Of a DNA stretch of 64,000 nucleotides, positions 31,693 to 44,008 are shown one piece after another. The notes under the pieces are model-generated. The model saw nothing but the letters and a program-made list of their open reading frames with translations. It was not told where the DNA came from and searched no databases. The position numbers and the translations under genes are program-made. Within the stretch, counting starts at the first letter, position 1. Each line of letters opens with the position of its first letter. The stretch comes from Symsagittifera roscoffensis. Its lineage: Eukaryota > Xenacoelomorpha > Acoela > Convolutidae. The DNA is taken from NCBI RefSeq assembly GCF_963678635.1, contig NC_087068.1, forward strand, positions 24,655,311-24,719,310, given 5' to 3'.

Positions 31693-34600
31693 TTAAGAAG
31701 TTTTGTCATGCTCTTCGATTCTAGTTTTCTTAAGCGGAGTAGTTAGCTCCTTAGTTCTGGGAAACGGCACCTTACGAACAATCGGGGTGAACGGCGTAGT
31801 GATGACTTGAATGGTGTTTGTTTGTAGTGACGAAGGCTCTGCAGAGTTTGATTCAGTTACACTCTTAACTGAATGGCGAAGAGGATCTCCATAAAACCTC
31901 GTCGGTTTCTTGGACCGATTAGATGACCTATTAAACTCGCTCGAAGATTGGGAGGTAGGATTGTCAACCTTCAAATGGCCAGTATCCGCTGTGTCTTTTG
32001 CTGCTGTGTCAGAAGTCTCTGGCTGATCCTGGGGTGTTGCTAACGCCCCTGTAGGAGATATCAAGGCGGGATTAGTTGGAGGGTTGATGATCGGAGCTTC
32101 TGATGTATCGATCACGGGAGCCAATCCTTGAGGTGTTTTAACCGGTGCCTCCACCAATTCTAGCTGAGGCCCAGTGATCAATGAGTCCTCGCTTGATGAC
32201 TCTGCTGTTAAGTCGATCACCTTGCCCTTTAAAGATTCGTCTGTCTGCCGTGTAGCTGGAGTAGTAGATAGTTGAGCCTGGGGCCGAGGAGCAATTCGTC
32301 GCTGCAAGCGTTCTCCCACTGTGCCTGGCGTAGCTGAAAACTTAGGGTGGTTAAAATTATGTCTTAGGCTTAAGTGATTTTTTCGGTAGACTTTCCCTTT
32401 GTCATTAATGTAAGTATGATTCGTGACACGAGTAATCTTGATTTTTGCTAGTTTGAACAGAGGTTTTCCCGATTTTCGATCAAGAACTTTCCGAAAGATT
32501 TTGACTCTTAGAGGATCTTGTAAAACTAATTTTTCTAATTTACGTGTTTTGGAGAGTCTTTTGGGCCTCGAAGAAGACGACACGTTCATTCTCTGTGAAT
32601 GCGAGAGTGCTGGTGCTGACGTATCGCGGGCGTTATCGTAAAAGCGTAGGGTCCCCTTTGTGATCCCTGATTTCAGCGAGTTTGCGAGGTCGCTATTCCA
32701 AGCCGCCAATTCACGGAGAAGATCTTGTCCTTGTTGTGGAGGCACATTCCGTTTCCACTGCTTCCAGGTGTTAGCTGCCTTCGCAAGGTTCTCCAAGGCT
32801 TTATACGGTTGACTATCCGCTATACACTCGCCCACACCAAAGAGTGGCTTGAATTTATAGGGGATTTCTGGGCTGTGTGACAATCCTCTGGGTACAACTT
32901 TAGCCCTATCGCGGCTGTAATCCTGGCTTGACCGTTGCTCCGGGGTTAGGAGGTTCCTTTCTAGTCCTTGCGTTGAAGTAGGAGAATGAACAATATTATC
33001 ACGTGCTAATGAAAACTCAGTATTGGGCTACCTCCAAAAGTGTAACTCAAAAGGAAATTCTTTTAACGTAGAATGCTTAGTTTTCCGAATATCGTCGATA
33101 ATTTGTTGTAAAGTTGACTTCAGATTTTTAAAATTAGGATCTAATTTTTCTGTTCCTAACTTCCGTTTTATGGCCTAGATCGATCTCTCCACCACCATAC
33201 AACTCCGATGATCCCCCACCGCTGTGAGGATGTGTTTAATACCTCTCATTTTGCAAAATTCTTTAACGACGTCAGAGTGAATTCAGATCCGTGATCTGTC
33301 CTAATGCTTTCTGGTATGCCATGATTACGAATGAATGATCGCAAAAATTTGACTATTATTTTCGCACTGGTTGATTTAGTTAACATCACCGAGGGCAACT
33401 TAGAAAAACGATCTATGGCGACTAAAATGTAGATTTTCCCCTTCTTATCATCTAATAACGGACCCGCGAAATCAAGTTGCAATTCTTGATTTGGAGCTGA
33501 CGACGTTGGTAACGGCTTAGCTGAGTTATAAGTCGCGGAAGTTTTGATGTTCTTACCAAACAGAGTACACTCCGGGCATTTTTCGCAGACATTAACGATC
33601 TGGCGGTTAAGAAATGGCCACCAAATATACTCCGAGGCGTCCATCATGGCCGCCTGGCCTGGGTGCGAGCGATGAAGTCGAATCAGGATAGCACTTCGTA
33701 ACTGTTCGGGTATGGCTAGTTTGTTGTCTATCAGGACACAGTTGCTCACCACCGCCGATTTTGTCCAGAATTGGGCCATGTACGCCCCCAGTTTGTTAAA
33801 GGATTGCACATCCTTATTGATGATCGCAGTTCTCATCGGTCCGAGGAACGGGTCTTCCCCTGTCAGCTCTCCCAACAGATCCACGTCGAACAGTCCCGGC
33901 AATCCGACCACCTTCTTTTTGTCCTGTGTGACCAGCGGTTTGTGGTTTTTGATGGCATTAACCCCCATTCGAAGTGTCTCTCCTCGTCTGGCCTGTCTCG
34001 TGAGCCGCTGCCTCCGGCACTTATCGAGGAAGTGAGTGAGGGCCTTTTGCGTCGTTTGTCCTCGAGTAACCACGAAACGTTCTCGAGAATGTCTCTACCT
34101 GGCAATGTTTCGGGTACGTATTTGATCAATACGGATCGGGCGAACTGTAGATAGTCTGGGTCTTAGTTGACTGGAGGTGCGAAAATTAGGGGAACTTGTA
34201 GAAAAATTTTCAACAAAATTGAGGATATTTGTTTGCTCGATCGTATTATTTGCAAAGTCAATAGTATTAGTAGAAGTATTTGAGTTATTTTGTGTAGAGT
34301 TAAGAGTAGTATTTTGAGCAAGATTATTTGTAGTATCCATATCGTTACTGATGTCTAAGTTGTAAGGTCGGAGACAATGAGTTTGAGCAAACACTTCCGG
34401 TTTAGCATATCGCATGTGCATACTGTGCTGTGATTGGTCGAGAGTACTAGAGCATGAAAAGTCGACCTCTCGCGACGGTGATATATACTCACGATTTTGC
34501 ATACGAGCATTTGATTGGCTAGTTGTCTGAGAGCATGAATGAACGCCCTCTAGTGGTGAGGAATTATGACGATAAATTAGCATATCCTTTTGAGATTGGT

Positions 34601-34880
34601 TGACAGATTGAGTACTATTCACGACGCCCTCTAGAGGCGACCAACTGAACTGTTTGCAACAATGTGATTGGTCAGATGAATCGAACGTTGATTGGTTTGT
34701 CGCATTAGTTAAGAGGTAGCTAATATCGTCTCTGATTTCACCAAACGATCTGATTAGTGGAAACTGGTTATAGTTTGAAATTTGCCCCACCGGCACTACT
34801 TGAGGTTTGGATTGCGTACCAATCAAATTTAAAGCATTGTGAATATAATTCGTCATGCGATGATGGCAATGGTGCTTCAA
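31693..34880 (-). pseudogene. pol: Element B pol, 3' half: repeat tether, integrase and long C-terminal extension
   Basis: The frame 34880-34095 encodes a tether built from about 27-residue repeats starting (D/N/S)QS and containing SSPLEGV. After a TAG (34097-34095) the same frame gives the integrase N-terminal zinc finger (HRSHPGQ...CEKCPEC), LDFAGPL and RTDHGSEF. A one-base shift near 33260 moves to the frame with the catalytic-Glu segment VVERSI, followed by TAG codons near 33177 and 33029. From about 33025 to 31693 it is open: a 440-residue extension, low in complexity, with the block KVIDLTAESSSEDS (32222-32183) and a tail motif (SNRSKKPTRFYGDP) related to one in element C. Such C-terminal extensions steer target choice in some elements; here that is inference. 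Confidence 0.75.
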
Positions 34881-36526
34881 AAGTCGGGTATCTAGACATA
34901 TAGTCGACGATGCCTAGGGAGGAACCGGGTACATGTTCGATTTGATAGTCGAACGGAATGAGGCGGTCCGCCCAGCCGCGAAGCCTTCGAAGCATCGTAG
35001 TGAAATAAATTAGGGATGTTTGCGATGAGGTTTAAGATCTTCTGAAACGCAATAGTTTGCTCTTTCCCCCACAAAAAGGATTTCTTATTCTCCGCTTTTA
35101 ACGAAGCTCTGCATGCGACCGTATACTTGTACAAATCCGGGATGAAACATTGAAGATGATTGAGTGTACCCATAAACGATCTTAACTGTTTAAAAGTTTT
35201 GGGTGGCAACAGGGATTTGATTGCCCCTATTTTTGAGAATTTCGGAGCGTAACCGTTTTCATCGATTTCATACCCTAACCAGACTAGCTTGTTAACTGAA
35301 AACTCACATTTACTAAGTTTCAACGCCCATCCTTCTTCATCCAATCGATTCATCACTCTTTCGACTAGTACGTTATGATCTTCAACTCTTCCTTTAGTGA
35401 CAACCACTATATCATCGAGGTAACATATGACACCCTCTCATCCTTGTAACGTACAATCCATCGCATTCTGAAATTCCGTAGGCATGTCCGTCAGTCCGTA
35501 GAAACCAGTCTTGAATCGATATGTGCCAGTTGCCTCTCCGCACAAAATACTAAAGTTACAATGACTACTGGTTAGTTCCGATAAAGGTAATTGACTGAAA
35601 GCGTATTTAAGGTCCAGAGAAGTAAACCACACCTCCCCAGGTGTGTCTCTAGTTATGATTTGAGCCGCCGATTCAATCAATTTATGCATATTAGGCATTT
35701 GATAATTTTTTTGCCAGATTTGGGCATTCATAGGTTTAGCAATCAACGCGAGATTTATAGACCCGTCTTTCTTTGCAGTTAAGACTATGGGTGCGATGAA
35801 ATGATCCGTAGTACACTTTTCTAACTTTTCAATGTGCTTGTCTTTAATTAACTTTTTAATCTCAGCCGTGACCCGATCTTGTAAATGTATAGGAACTTTT
35901 CGGCCTTTAACTTGTCTGGGCACCAACGGGTTTTTAAAATTAGTGAATACTTTATGGTTTTTCGACCTCCCCAGCCTGCTGAATACATTTGGATACCTTT
36001 TGACAAAGTGATCCCTCCAGAATTTTGAGGTCGAGTCCAAATCCTGATCTTCCTCCGCGTAGCTAACTTCTGCCGGTCTGCGTTGCACCGTTTCAATTCC
36101 TAATTTCTCATGAAGGTTCAACCCGAGTAAATTTTGAGTACAATTTTTGGAAACCAGGAAACACGCATTCTCGATTTTCCATCCTTTCGATGTAATAGGG
36201 ATTTCCAGAGAACCAAACAGTTTAATTGGTTTCTTGTTATAATCAACATAAGTAACGTCTAGAGGGTGTCTCGCGATGTCCTTGAATTTAACGTTGGGAA
36301 TCCGTTTCATGAGTATATCCGCCGTTTTCTTGTTTAAGAAAGATACGGGACTTCCAGTGTCCACCGTAGAATAGAAGAAAGAGTTACCGGAACGTAACTG
36401 TATACTGAGGCTCCTTGGTTGTCCTCCCGCTGTCTGTAGAAGTTCCACATTGTTAATCTGCACCACGTCTATCGCCATGACCCCATATTCGGGCTCGCTG
36501 TCACCATTAACGTCAATTAAATTCAC
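34768..36526 (-). pseudogene. pol: Element B pol, 5' half: protease and RT, with RNase H deleted
   Basis: The frame opens near 36545 (first usable start GTG 36526), in the -1 frame relative to gag. The protease has TVDTGSPVSFLN. The RT has LDLKYAFSQLPL, then a TGA (35440-35438), then CYLDDIVVVTK, the catalytic YLDD. The RNase H begins with YDASKAS, but the text then jumps to the connection segment (GWADRLIPFDYQIEH, 34975-34930). Compared with element C about 95 residues are missing, including the Glu and later Asp of the active site. The element cannot encode a working RNase H. Confidence 0.8.
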
Positions 36527-37544
36527 TCTTGATCTGTAGCCATCTCTTCATTTTGTACCATCGACGGGCAATGCTCCAAAGAAAACGGGTTGCCACAAAA
36601 ATAACATGGTTTATTTTGATTTTGTCGTTGGTTAGGACGGTTTACACCTCCTCCTTGGCTACTATTTCCTTGGCTCTTAAATTGTTGTACTACTGACGAA
36701 GTTGGTTCCTGCTTGACTCGAATAGAGTTTGTAGTATTAGAAGTAGCGTTGTTATGTGGAAGCAATTTCTGAAATTGTTCTGATGTTTTGGCCCCTTTCT
36801 CATTCTCCAAGGCCAGTTGTAGAGTATCATCAAGATTGGCTTTTGCTCTGATTAATTGCCTCTGAACCTCCACATCGCGAATGCGACCAATAAACAAGTC
36901 TTTCAATGTTGCTCTTTCCTGATCAATCGGCCAATTGCACAACGCAGTTTGAGCGCTAAGTCGGGCGTAAAATGATGAGAATGAGTCATTATCCTGCATG
37001 AAAATTGTATTATACAGCTTAATCCTTTCGACTGTGTAGTCCCGCTCTGCCTTGAAAACATCCTCACAACACTTGTGAAAATCAATGAAAGAACTAGTAT
37101 TGAGGTCCAAATGAGGGTAAGAATCCAAGAATCGTTTTTTCCCTCATTTCCCAGTGCGAAGAAAAGTCGCAATTTCAAACGCGCCTCTGCCTCATGGTAA
37201 CACCAGTTATGTCCAATGCGAGGTCCTTTCCTTCTCCTCTCTTGATTGTACTCATCGATTCTTCGATTAGCTGCTGCATTTCGGAGGTTCCTATTGGCCA
37301 CATATGCTGCATTTTCTTCAGCACTCGGTGCTTCGGGCATTGGGTAGGGTTCATCCACTAACTCTGCTGGGCCAACTAGTAACTCCCCCGGTGAAATGTT
37401 GTCTTTTAGACTCACGGCCAAAAAAAATTGTCCTACCCAAGTCTCCCAAATGAAAGGTGGGTTAACCGATGTTCTCGCCCAAAAAGGTGGCATTCCGAGT
37501 AGGTCAGTCCTGTCTTCATTCACAGGAACTGCTGGCTGCGCCAT
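36523..37544 (-). pseudogene. gag: gag of element B (one-base frameshift)
   Basis: Starts MAQPAVP at ATG 37544, whose A is the last base of the LTR. It is open to an A run at about 37134-37139, where loss of one A moves it into the frame of 37128-36523. The capsid region (FALGNEG...DSYPHLDLN) matches element C (CLGTEG...QYYPNLKIQD). The nucleocapsid has one incomplete Cys motif (CYFCGNPFSLEHC); the second, standard CCHC knuckle of element C is absent, probably by deletion. Stop TGA at 36525-36523. About 340 codons. Confidence 0.8.
37526..37544 (-). promoter_or_regulatory. Primer-binding site fused to the gag start codon, element B
   Basis: The minus strand reads ...CTCA|TGGCGCAGCCAGCA. TGG, the complement of the tRNA CCA end, follows the LTR directly, and the first eight bases (TGGCGCAG) fit a serine-tRNA type site as in some insect gypsy elements. 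The A of the gag ATG is the LTR's last base. Confidence 0.65.
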
Positions 37545-37880
37545 GAGATTTTCCTCAGTTTGAGTAGGGAAAACGGTATTGTAAAATTCGACTATTGAAA
37601 TAGATATGATATATAAATAGATAGAATAAAGTAATGAATAATTGATTAACGAATCCAGAATTGAAGTATTGTTTTAATGTTTAATGTTTTTATGACTAGA
37701 TTTAACACTTAAGGCTTTCGCAAGTGACCACCTCAGATTCTCAAGTGACAAACGATTTAGCTGGTGAGATTTGTCCTTGAATAAATTTACTGCACTATAG
37801 TAGATAATTAGGACATAGTTAGATAAGACAATACATAAGTAAATAGAATATAATGAGGTACCGAAGGTCGCCTCATGACA
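37544..37880 (-). repeat. 5' LTR of element B
   Basis: 337 bp, TG...CA on the minus strand. Confidence 0.88.
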
Positions 37881-38247
37881 ACAAATTTAATTTAATTTCA
37901 GCGCTGGGGTGGAGGATTTTAACTTGGTCTATTTGGGGGAGGGGGGGGAGGATGTTACCTTGATCTAAAAGGGGAAAGATACTATCGGGGAAAACTTGTC
38001 AACGAAACTCAAAGTGAATAACAAAATCTTATCTCTATTATTATCTGTTTTTCTATATTTTGTTTACTTTTTTGATGCTGACCGAGGATTGTGGTAGTGC
38101 GCTAGCAGTAATTTTGATGAATTGTATTAAGTAAACATACTTATCATAATTTATATTTATAGCAAGGTCGTTGAAGACCAAGTTGTATCAACTGGATTGT
38201 GCAATCTGCGTTATGCTATAGCTACGTCTTAGCAGTGGCAAGACCAA
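37881..38247. other. Spacer between elements B and C
   Basis: 367 bp of non-coding DNA with a short G-rich run near 37935-37950. Its last five bases, ACCAA, are the left target duplication of element C. Confidence 0.5.
38243..38247. repeat. Target-site duplication, left (ACCAA)
   Basis: Identical to 45444-45448; a 5-bp duplication is characteristic of Ty3/gypsy integrases. Confidence 0.9.
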
Positions 38248-38603
38248 TGTTATACCCTCAGCCTTTAGGTGAGGTATAAACTGTATAATCTCGATGGTCA
38301 AAGTCTATGCTTAATCGCTAACTAAGAATTGGAATACGAAGAGATAGAGAGCAACTTAAATTCAGTTTAGAAAGTTAAGTCTGGTCGACGCTGACCTCGA
38401 AGCATTTGAGATACAGCGTTTCATAATAACTAATACATATGTTGTTAGGTATAGATAGATACTTATTTAATACGCAGACTTCTATATGTATTATGTAATC
38501 AGTTAGGTTTATAATATGTAAACATTACCAACTGGTAGTTTTAGCACCTAATTGTACATTGTTTATAAAGGGATGTTTTACTACAATATCCGTATGGATA
38601 ACA
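38248..38603 (-). repeat. 3' LTR of element C
   Basis: 356 bp; one difference from the 5' LTR. Confidence 0.96.
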
Positions 38604-38614
38604 TTTCCCTCCTT
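38604..38614 (-). promoter_or_regulatory. Polypurine tract of element C
   Basis: Minus-strand AAGGAGGGAAA directly before the 3' LTR. Confidence 0.88.
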
Positions 38615-38635
38615 GCGAGAAATTGAGTTTTCAAT

Positions 38636-41600
38636 TTAAGGATTTTCAAGATCCTCCGCCTGGTTTGTGGACTTTTGTGTATCTCCTTCTTTTTCTCTTT
38701 GAAAGGTCATTGAATTTCCTCTAATTGGGCTGATCGATTGTAGGAAATTCATAGCGTCCTCAAAGTCTTTACTGAAGGAGTCCTCAGTGATCTTTTGCTT
38801 GTCTAGGATGTAACGCGAGCTTGTGGTTCTTGGTGGTGTAACGGTTGTGGTTGTTTCGCGGGCGTTTTCAGGCGTATCGCTACTCATATGAAGTTCAGTA
38901 CAAACTATTTCCTCTGACGTTGCCACTGATGGTGATAGGCATGCTGTGACCTCTTTGTTTAACGTGGTTTGTTTGTCGCATATGTCAATTAGATTGGAGG
39001 TGTTAGGTTCCTTTGATGTAATATCCTCCGTATTTGTATGTTCGATGGTTGCTACCGTGCCTGACATTTCTGTGTTGGTAGAGATGTGCCCAATTGGAAT
39101 GGCGTTTCCGAATTTTCCGGCTAGCGTGCTTGTCCTTGCTCTTGTTGATCTTCGAAGTTCCGGCGAGTTTGTTTCCGGTGTGGATTTTAGATCAATCCTT
39201 TTGGCTGCGGGTTGTTTACTTGGAGATGGGGTTTTATGGTCGAGCTCGGTATCCGAAGAGAGTGAAATCGATGTGTCACAGTCGAATTCGATCGTTGCGG
39301 GGTCGGCTCTAGCTTTTTTCTTTGGGCTGGTTGTTCTCTGTGGTACTGATTTTGCCTGGCGGCGTTGCGTGTCTGGTTTGCTCCTGTTGCTGGCATTCTT
39401 CTGGTTTTTTGATGTAAATGTTGATAATAGCTTTTGTGGGCCTAGAGCTCGTCTGTTCAGCGTTTGTTGTAGGACTTCTTGAGTGGATTTTGGAGGTGGC
39501 TTTCTTGGGCTTGTCGTTGATTTTCCTTCTGGTCTTCTTTGCGCCCCCATGCTAGGTGACTTTGGTCCTAAAATACGCGGTTTAGCTCTTGGTAGGTGTT
39601 TATAAGCGACAAAGTCCTTTAGTGCCGCTGGTCTACATTTACCATAGACCCTTGGATCCGGTATGAATGCAAGACCGTCGTGCCGAATTAACCTAGGTTG
39701 CTTCCCGTCTTCCCTTATCCACGCAGTATGTGGGGAGTAATTCAATATTGCGCCATTTTCAATAATTTTGAATTGTGCCCCGAATGTTCCCGCATTTTTA
39801 GTCTTTCTCGCTATTGTTCCCGTTTTCCTAGCGACTTGTTCTATACGTAGTCCTGTTTTAGGATCTATGGTATGTGCTGGACCCTTAAACCGATCCTTCA
39901 GGAATACTAACGGGGCTCTTCGTAAATTTTCCTTTTCTTGTCTTGTTAAGAGTTTTATGGGGTTACGTGTTCTTAAATTTTCAAAGTTGTTAGATTTTTC
40001 TTTTAGAAAAGATTCCTGGAGTGATCTGGCTTCATAAGGTTTGTTTGTTAAAGGTAGATGAGCACCTATTGGGAATTTCTGGAGTAGTCTCCGGTCGAAC
40101 TCCTCATCGCTAATGTCGAGTGTTACTGCATCCGTGTGTGTGATTACATCCGGTTGGTGGTTTGCTCGTCGTTTTTCAGATGTTGTGCTTGTGCCATGAT
40201 TAGCCTCGGTTGCGTTTTGTTCCGCGTTGCTTTTTCCTGGTGGAGCCGGGTTGAAAGTCAGTTCTGGCACGTATTGGTAATCTGATGTGGGCTTCGGCTT
40301 GTATTTGAGGTCCAATTCGTCCTCACTGTTGACCTCTCTGTTCCACATTGTTTCCGCCGACAGCGCTGGTTTTGTTAGTACTTTTTCGTCTAAACATGAC
40401 AGTTTCGTATTTTCCCACGAAAGATTTGACAATTTTGACGACGTGCTGAGATTACTTAGGGGTGTATTAGCTTTTCTACCATAGTGAGATTCAAACGGTG
40501 TAACTTTTGTAGAAGTGTTAGGTGTAATACGGAGTGTTTTTATTAATTCAGCCACGTCTGATGCTAATTTATACGGACGATTTGATTTATCGATTTTCAT
40601 AATTGCTAATCGCGATTTTAATGTTCGTATGAGCCTTTCGACCATACCTATAGCTCGATGGTCGTCCACCGGTGCGAAAATCAGTTTTATATTATGCGCT
40701 TTACAATAAATGAGGAACTTTTTGGCCCTGAAACCTTGTGCTTGGTCGCATCTGATTGCACGGGGTACGCCCTGGTTGACTATGTGGTTTTGCATAAAGC
40801 GGATGATTGTATCCGCTTTGTTATTGATAACAACTTTTGCGTACGGAAAACGTGAGAAGCGATCGACACCCACCAATATGTAAACTTCCTTATCGTTTTC
40901 ATCCGGTAAAGGTCCTGCAAAATCCAATTGGATTTCTTCATTCGGTTCTACCACCGCGTCCAGTGTTGTGTAGTGTTGTTTACCCGAGATAACTTTAAAG
41001 TTCTTACCCTTATCCCGGCAGTTTTTGCAGTTCTGAGCGGTTGCCACAATGTCTCGATGGAGGTACGGGTACCACACATGTATTGCAGCTTCTAGCATTC
41101 CTCCTTGTCCTGGATGTGTGAGGTGTAATGCATCCATTAGTGTGGGTCTGAGCTGTTTTGGTATGACGACGCGGTCGTCGTAGAGCAGGATATTTTCCTT
41201 GACTGATAGGCGATGTCTTACATTATAGAAGTAAGGGCCGTAGCAGCTCTTGATTGAGTCCCATTTCTCCTGTTTAACCATAGATAAGAGCGGTGATAGA
41301 TTTCTATCTCGTTTGGTAGCCGCTGCTAGGAAGTTGAAGTCCATTACTTTCCGTAAGTTCTTCCGGAACATTGGGGTGTCTTCTTCTTCGATGGTAGCAA
41401 TTGTTTGGCAATATGTGTCTTGTTGTGTCGATTGACTGTTTCCGGTTTGGCATTTTGTGTCCTGTGATTGTTTTAAATCCAGCGTCTGGCAAATTGCATC
41501 GGTCTTTTCATTTTCAATTCTGTTGAAGGTAAAGCTTTCTTTCGAGGGTATGACCTGGTGTGATACGTCACTGAATGTTAGTTCTGGCGGTGGTGGTTTA

Positions 41601-44008
41601 GATAGAAGGGCGTTAAACGATGCGTAATTGATAGGAGGAAAAGTGAGTTGAGTTTGAGCTGAATTGTGCGACTTTCATGTTATGCGACGAAAAGGAGGTA
41701 ATGACATGCCTTGTTGCAGTTGTCGATTCATGTCTTTTTGCTTTTTGAAATTTTGATCAATTGAAATAGAGTTAAATTGAGAGCGACTTGATTTAAGCAA
41801 TTGACTACGAAGAGTGAACGCAGTTTGCGTTTGAACCGAATTTGAACGTGTGAAGTTTTCGTTCCGGTCGAGCTTTTTGGTGCCTAGATAATTACTCGTT
41901 TTGACATTATTCCAAACGGAGTTAATACTGCTGCAATCTTGGAATTCTACGCATTTCACGAAATCATCTATAAGTGCTACTACGAAGTTTTCGTCCCAGT
42001 ACGCCGGGGGTTGCGGTTTTCCGACCGGGTGTCGCGAGATGTAGTCAATAAGACCCATTTTACTACCGGCTAGGTGGTGTATATCGAAATCGAATCGAAT
42101 GAGTCGATCAATCCATCTAGTTAACCTACTCTGATAGGTTTTATTGCCCCTATTACTCTTTAAGGCACCAACTAGTGCTTGATGGTCTGTTATTAAGGTA
42201 AAGCGTCTACCGTAAAGATAATACTTGAAGTGTTCAATGGCCCATACTGCGGCCAAAAGTTCGAGTTCATTTACCGAGTATTTCTGTTCGCATGAATTCA
42301 GAAACCTTGATGCATACGCTATGGTGGCCCAACCATCTGGTGTGTTTTGTTCAAGGGCCGCGCCTATTCCTTCACGGCTGGCGTCACAAACAATACGAGT
42401 GTCCCTATCACTTACAAAGTGTCTGTTTTCCGTAATATTCTTTACGGCATTTAAGATATTTTTGAATGCTTTTCCGTTTTCTTCACTCCAATGGAAATTA
42501 AATTTGTTGGCTGTAGACAATAGTGGTCTTAGGGGGTTGCATAATTGAGCTAAATTTGGAATGAACTTGTTTAGGTGATGAACCGAGCCCATGAAACTTT
42601 TCAATTGTTTGAATGTTGTTGGATAAGGTAGGTTTATTATCGCATCCGTCTTCTTATGCATAGGTGTGGTGCCGTGTTCTTTTATGATAAATCCCAACCA
42701 TTCTACTTCCCTACAACCGAATTTACACTTATCGATTGAAATAGCCATGTTTTCCGTATTTAATTTGTTCAAAACATTGGTCAATTTTTCAATATGTTGC
42801 TCTTTTGTGCCATGTGATATTATTAAAATATCATCTAGAAATGCGAAAGTGTCTTTCTCATTGTTGAGGGTTAGATCGATGGCCTTCTGAAATGCTGCGG
42901 GCATATCCGTTAGCCCGTAGAAGCCAGTTTGGAACTGATATGTTCCCGTGGCCTTTCCCGCAATTATACTGAAGTTACACTGCGTACGAGTTGTTTCATC
43001 CAATGGCAGTTGACTGTACGCGTAGCGTAGATCGATTGTCGAGAAATAAGTCGTACCTGGTTTATTTGTACCTTCCTGTGCCGATTGTGCTATATTGTCT
43101 AACAGAACGTCAATATTTGGCATCTGGTACTTATTTTTATGGATCGACTTATTGATTTGTTTAGAGTCCATGGCTAATTTGATGGATCCATCTTTTTTAA
43201 CAGTGATCACAATAGGGCTTATGAATTGGTTGTCATTGCATTTTTCAAGTCGAGTGATGTGGCCTTGGTCAATTAATGATCTAATCTCATGTTCCACCTT
43301 TTCTTGTATATGAATGGGAATGCGGCGCCCCCGTTGTTGTAAGGCCTTGAATTCAGATAAAAATTGTGTATGGACCATATGGTTTTTTGAACGTCCGATT
43401 CGTGTACACAGTCCCGGGTACGTGGTTCGGACCCACGTTGCAATTTGTGTGTCTGAGTTTTCGACACTGTTAACTTGTAGTACTGACTTACCAGCTGGGT
43501 TTTGTTCTTGATGTAGCTGGATGCCAATTAGCGGGAGAAGGTTTCGCCCCAGGATGTTCGCGCGTCTGTCGTCCACCACAATAAAAGACGCTGTTTGGAT
43601 AGTCCAACCTCCCAATTCGATTGGGGCAATCAGTCTGCCAAGGGATGGGATTTTGTAGCCATTGTAGCAGATCATTTTGTTAGCTTCATCGTCATCCCTC
43701 ATTGTTGTTCTTACTGCTGACGTGACTGTCGTAGCCAGTAGGTTGGCGGTTTTTTCGTTTACGAACGATGTTGGTGATCCTGTGTCGGCAATAAAAACGA
43801 TGTTGTTTTTCCCCGAGCGCACCCGTATAAGGTGTCCTTTGAGATCTGTGTCAAGTAGTTGTTCTGCCCGTCTTGGTTCAAAATTGATCCAGTTTGTGGA
43901 TGTATCGTCCGGATGGATTAGTTCCCACCCCGGGATAACGTCACCTGCTTGTAGATAATTGACGTAGGCTGTCATATCGGTGTTTTGAAGGTCTTGTTGT
44001 TGATGATT
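38636..44008 (-). CDS. pol: pol of element C: protease, RT, RNase H, integrase with long tail
   Basis: The frame follows gag in phase after a TAG; its first Met is at 43975. From that Met: protease FIADTGSPTSF (residues about 62-72), RT with LRYAYSQLPL and FAFLDDILI (about 376-384), and RNase H with VCDASREG, NELELLAAVWA and TDHQAL (about 529, 572, 597), all catalytic residues present. A TGA (41677-41675) interrupts the RNase H-integrase connection; the frame stays open on both sides. The integrase has a zinc finger (HLTHPGQ...NCKNC), LDFAGPL, RCDQAQGF and MVERLI. A tail of about 600 residues follows, Ser/Thr/Lys-rich, with RRSTRARTSTLAGKFG near 39140 and a short C-terminal conserved-looking block. 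Apart from the stops it looks fully intact. Confidence 0.9.

Larger units (their letters stand above)
31230..37880 (-). mobile_element. Element B: decayed Ty3/gypsy-type LTR element
   Basis: The 5' LTR is 37544-37880 (minus strand TGTCATGAGG...AATCTCA, so TG...CA). The 3' LTR is 31230-31549, lacking the last 18 bases. A polypurine tract (minus AGAGGGGGAAG, 31560-31550) abuts the 3' LTR. I find about six differences over 320 aligned bases, roughly 2 percent. No target duplication is visible, as expected if the 3' LTR end was lost. gag and pol lie between and are broken by frameshifts, stops and one deletion. B and C share the opening residues of gag and the same gene plan, so they are related families. 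Confidence 0.9.

Noticed and set aside
38946-39482. 178-residue plus-strand frame opposite the element C integrase tail
   Set aside because: Antisense to a long genuine frame with matching low-complexity composition; no domain or start context.
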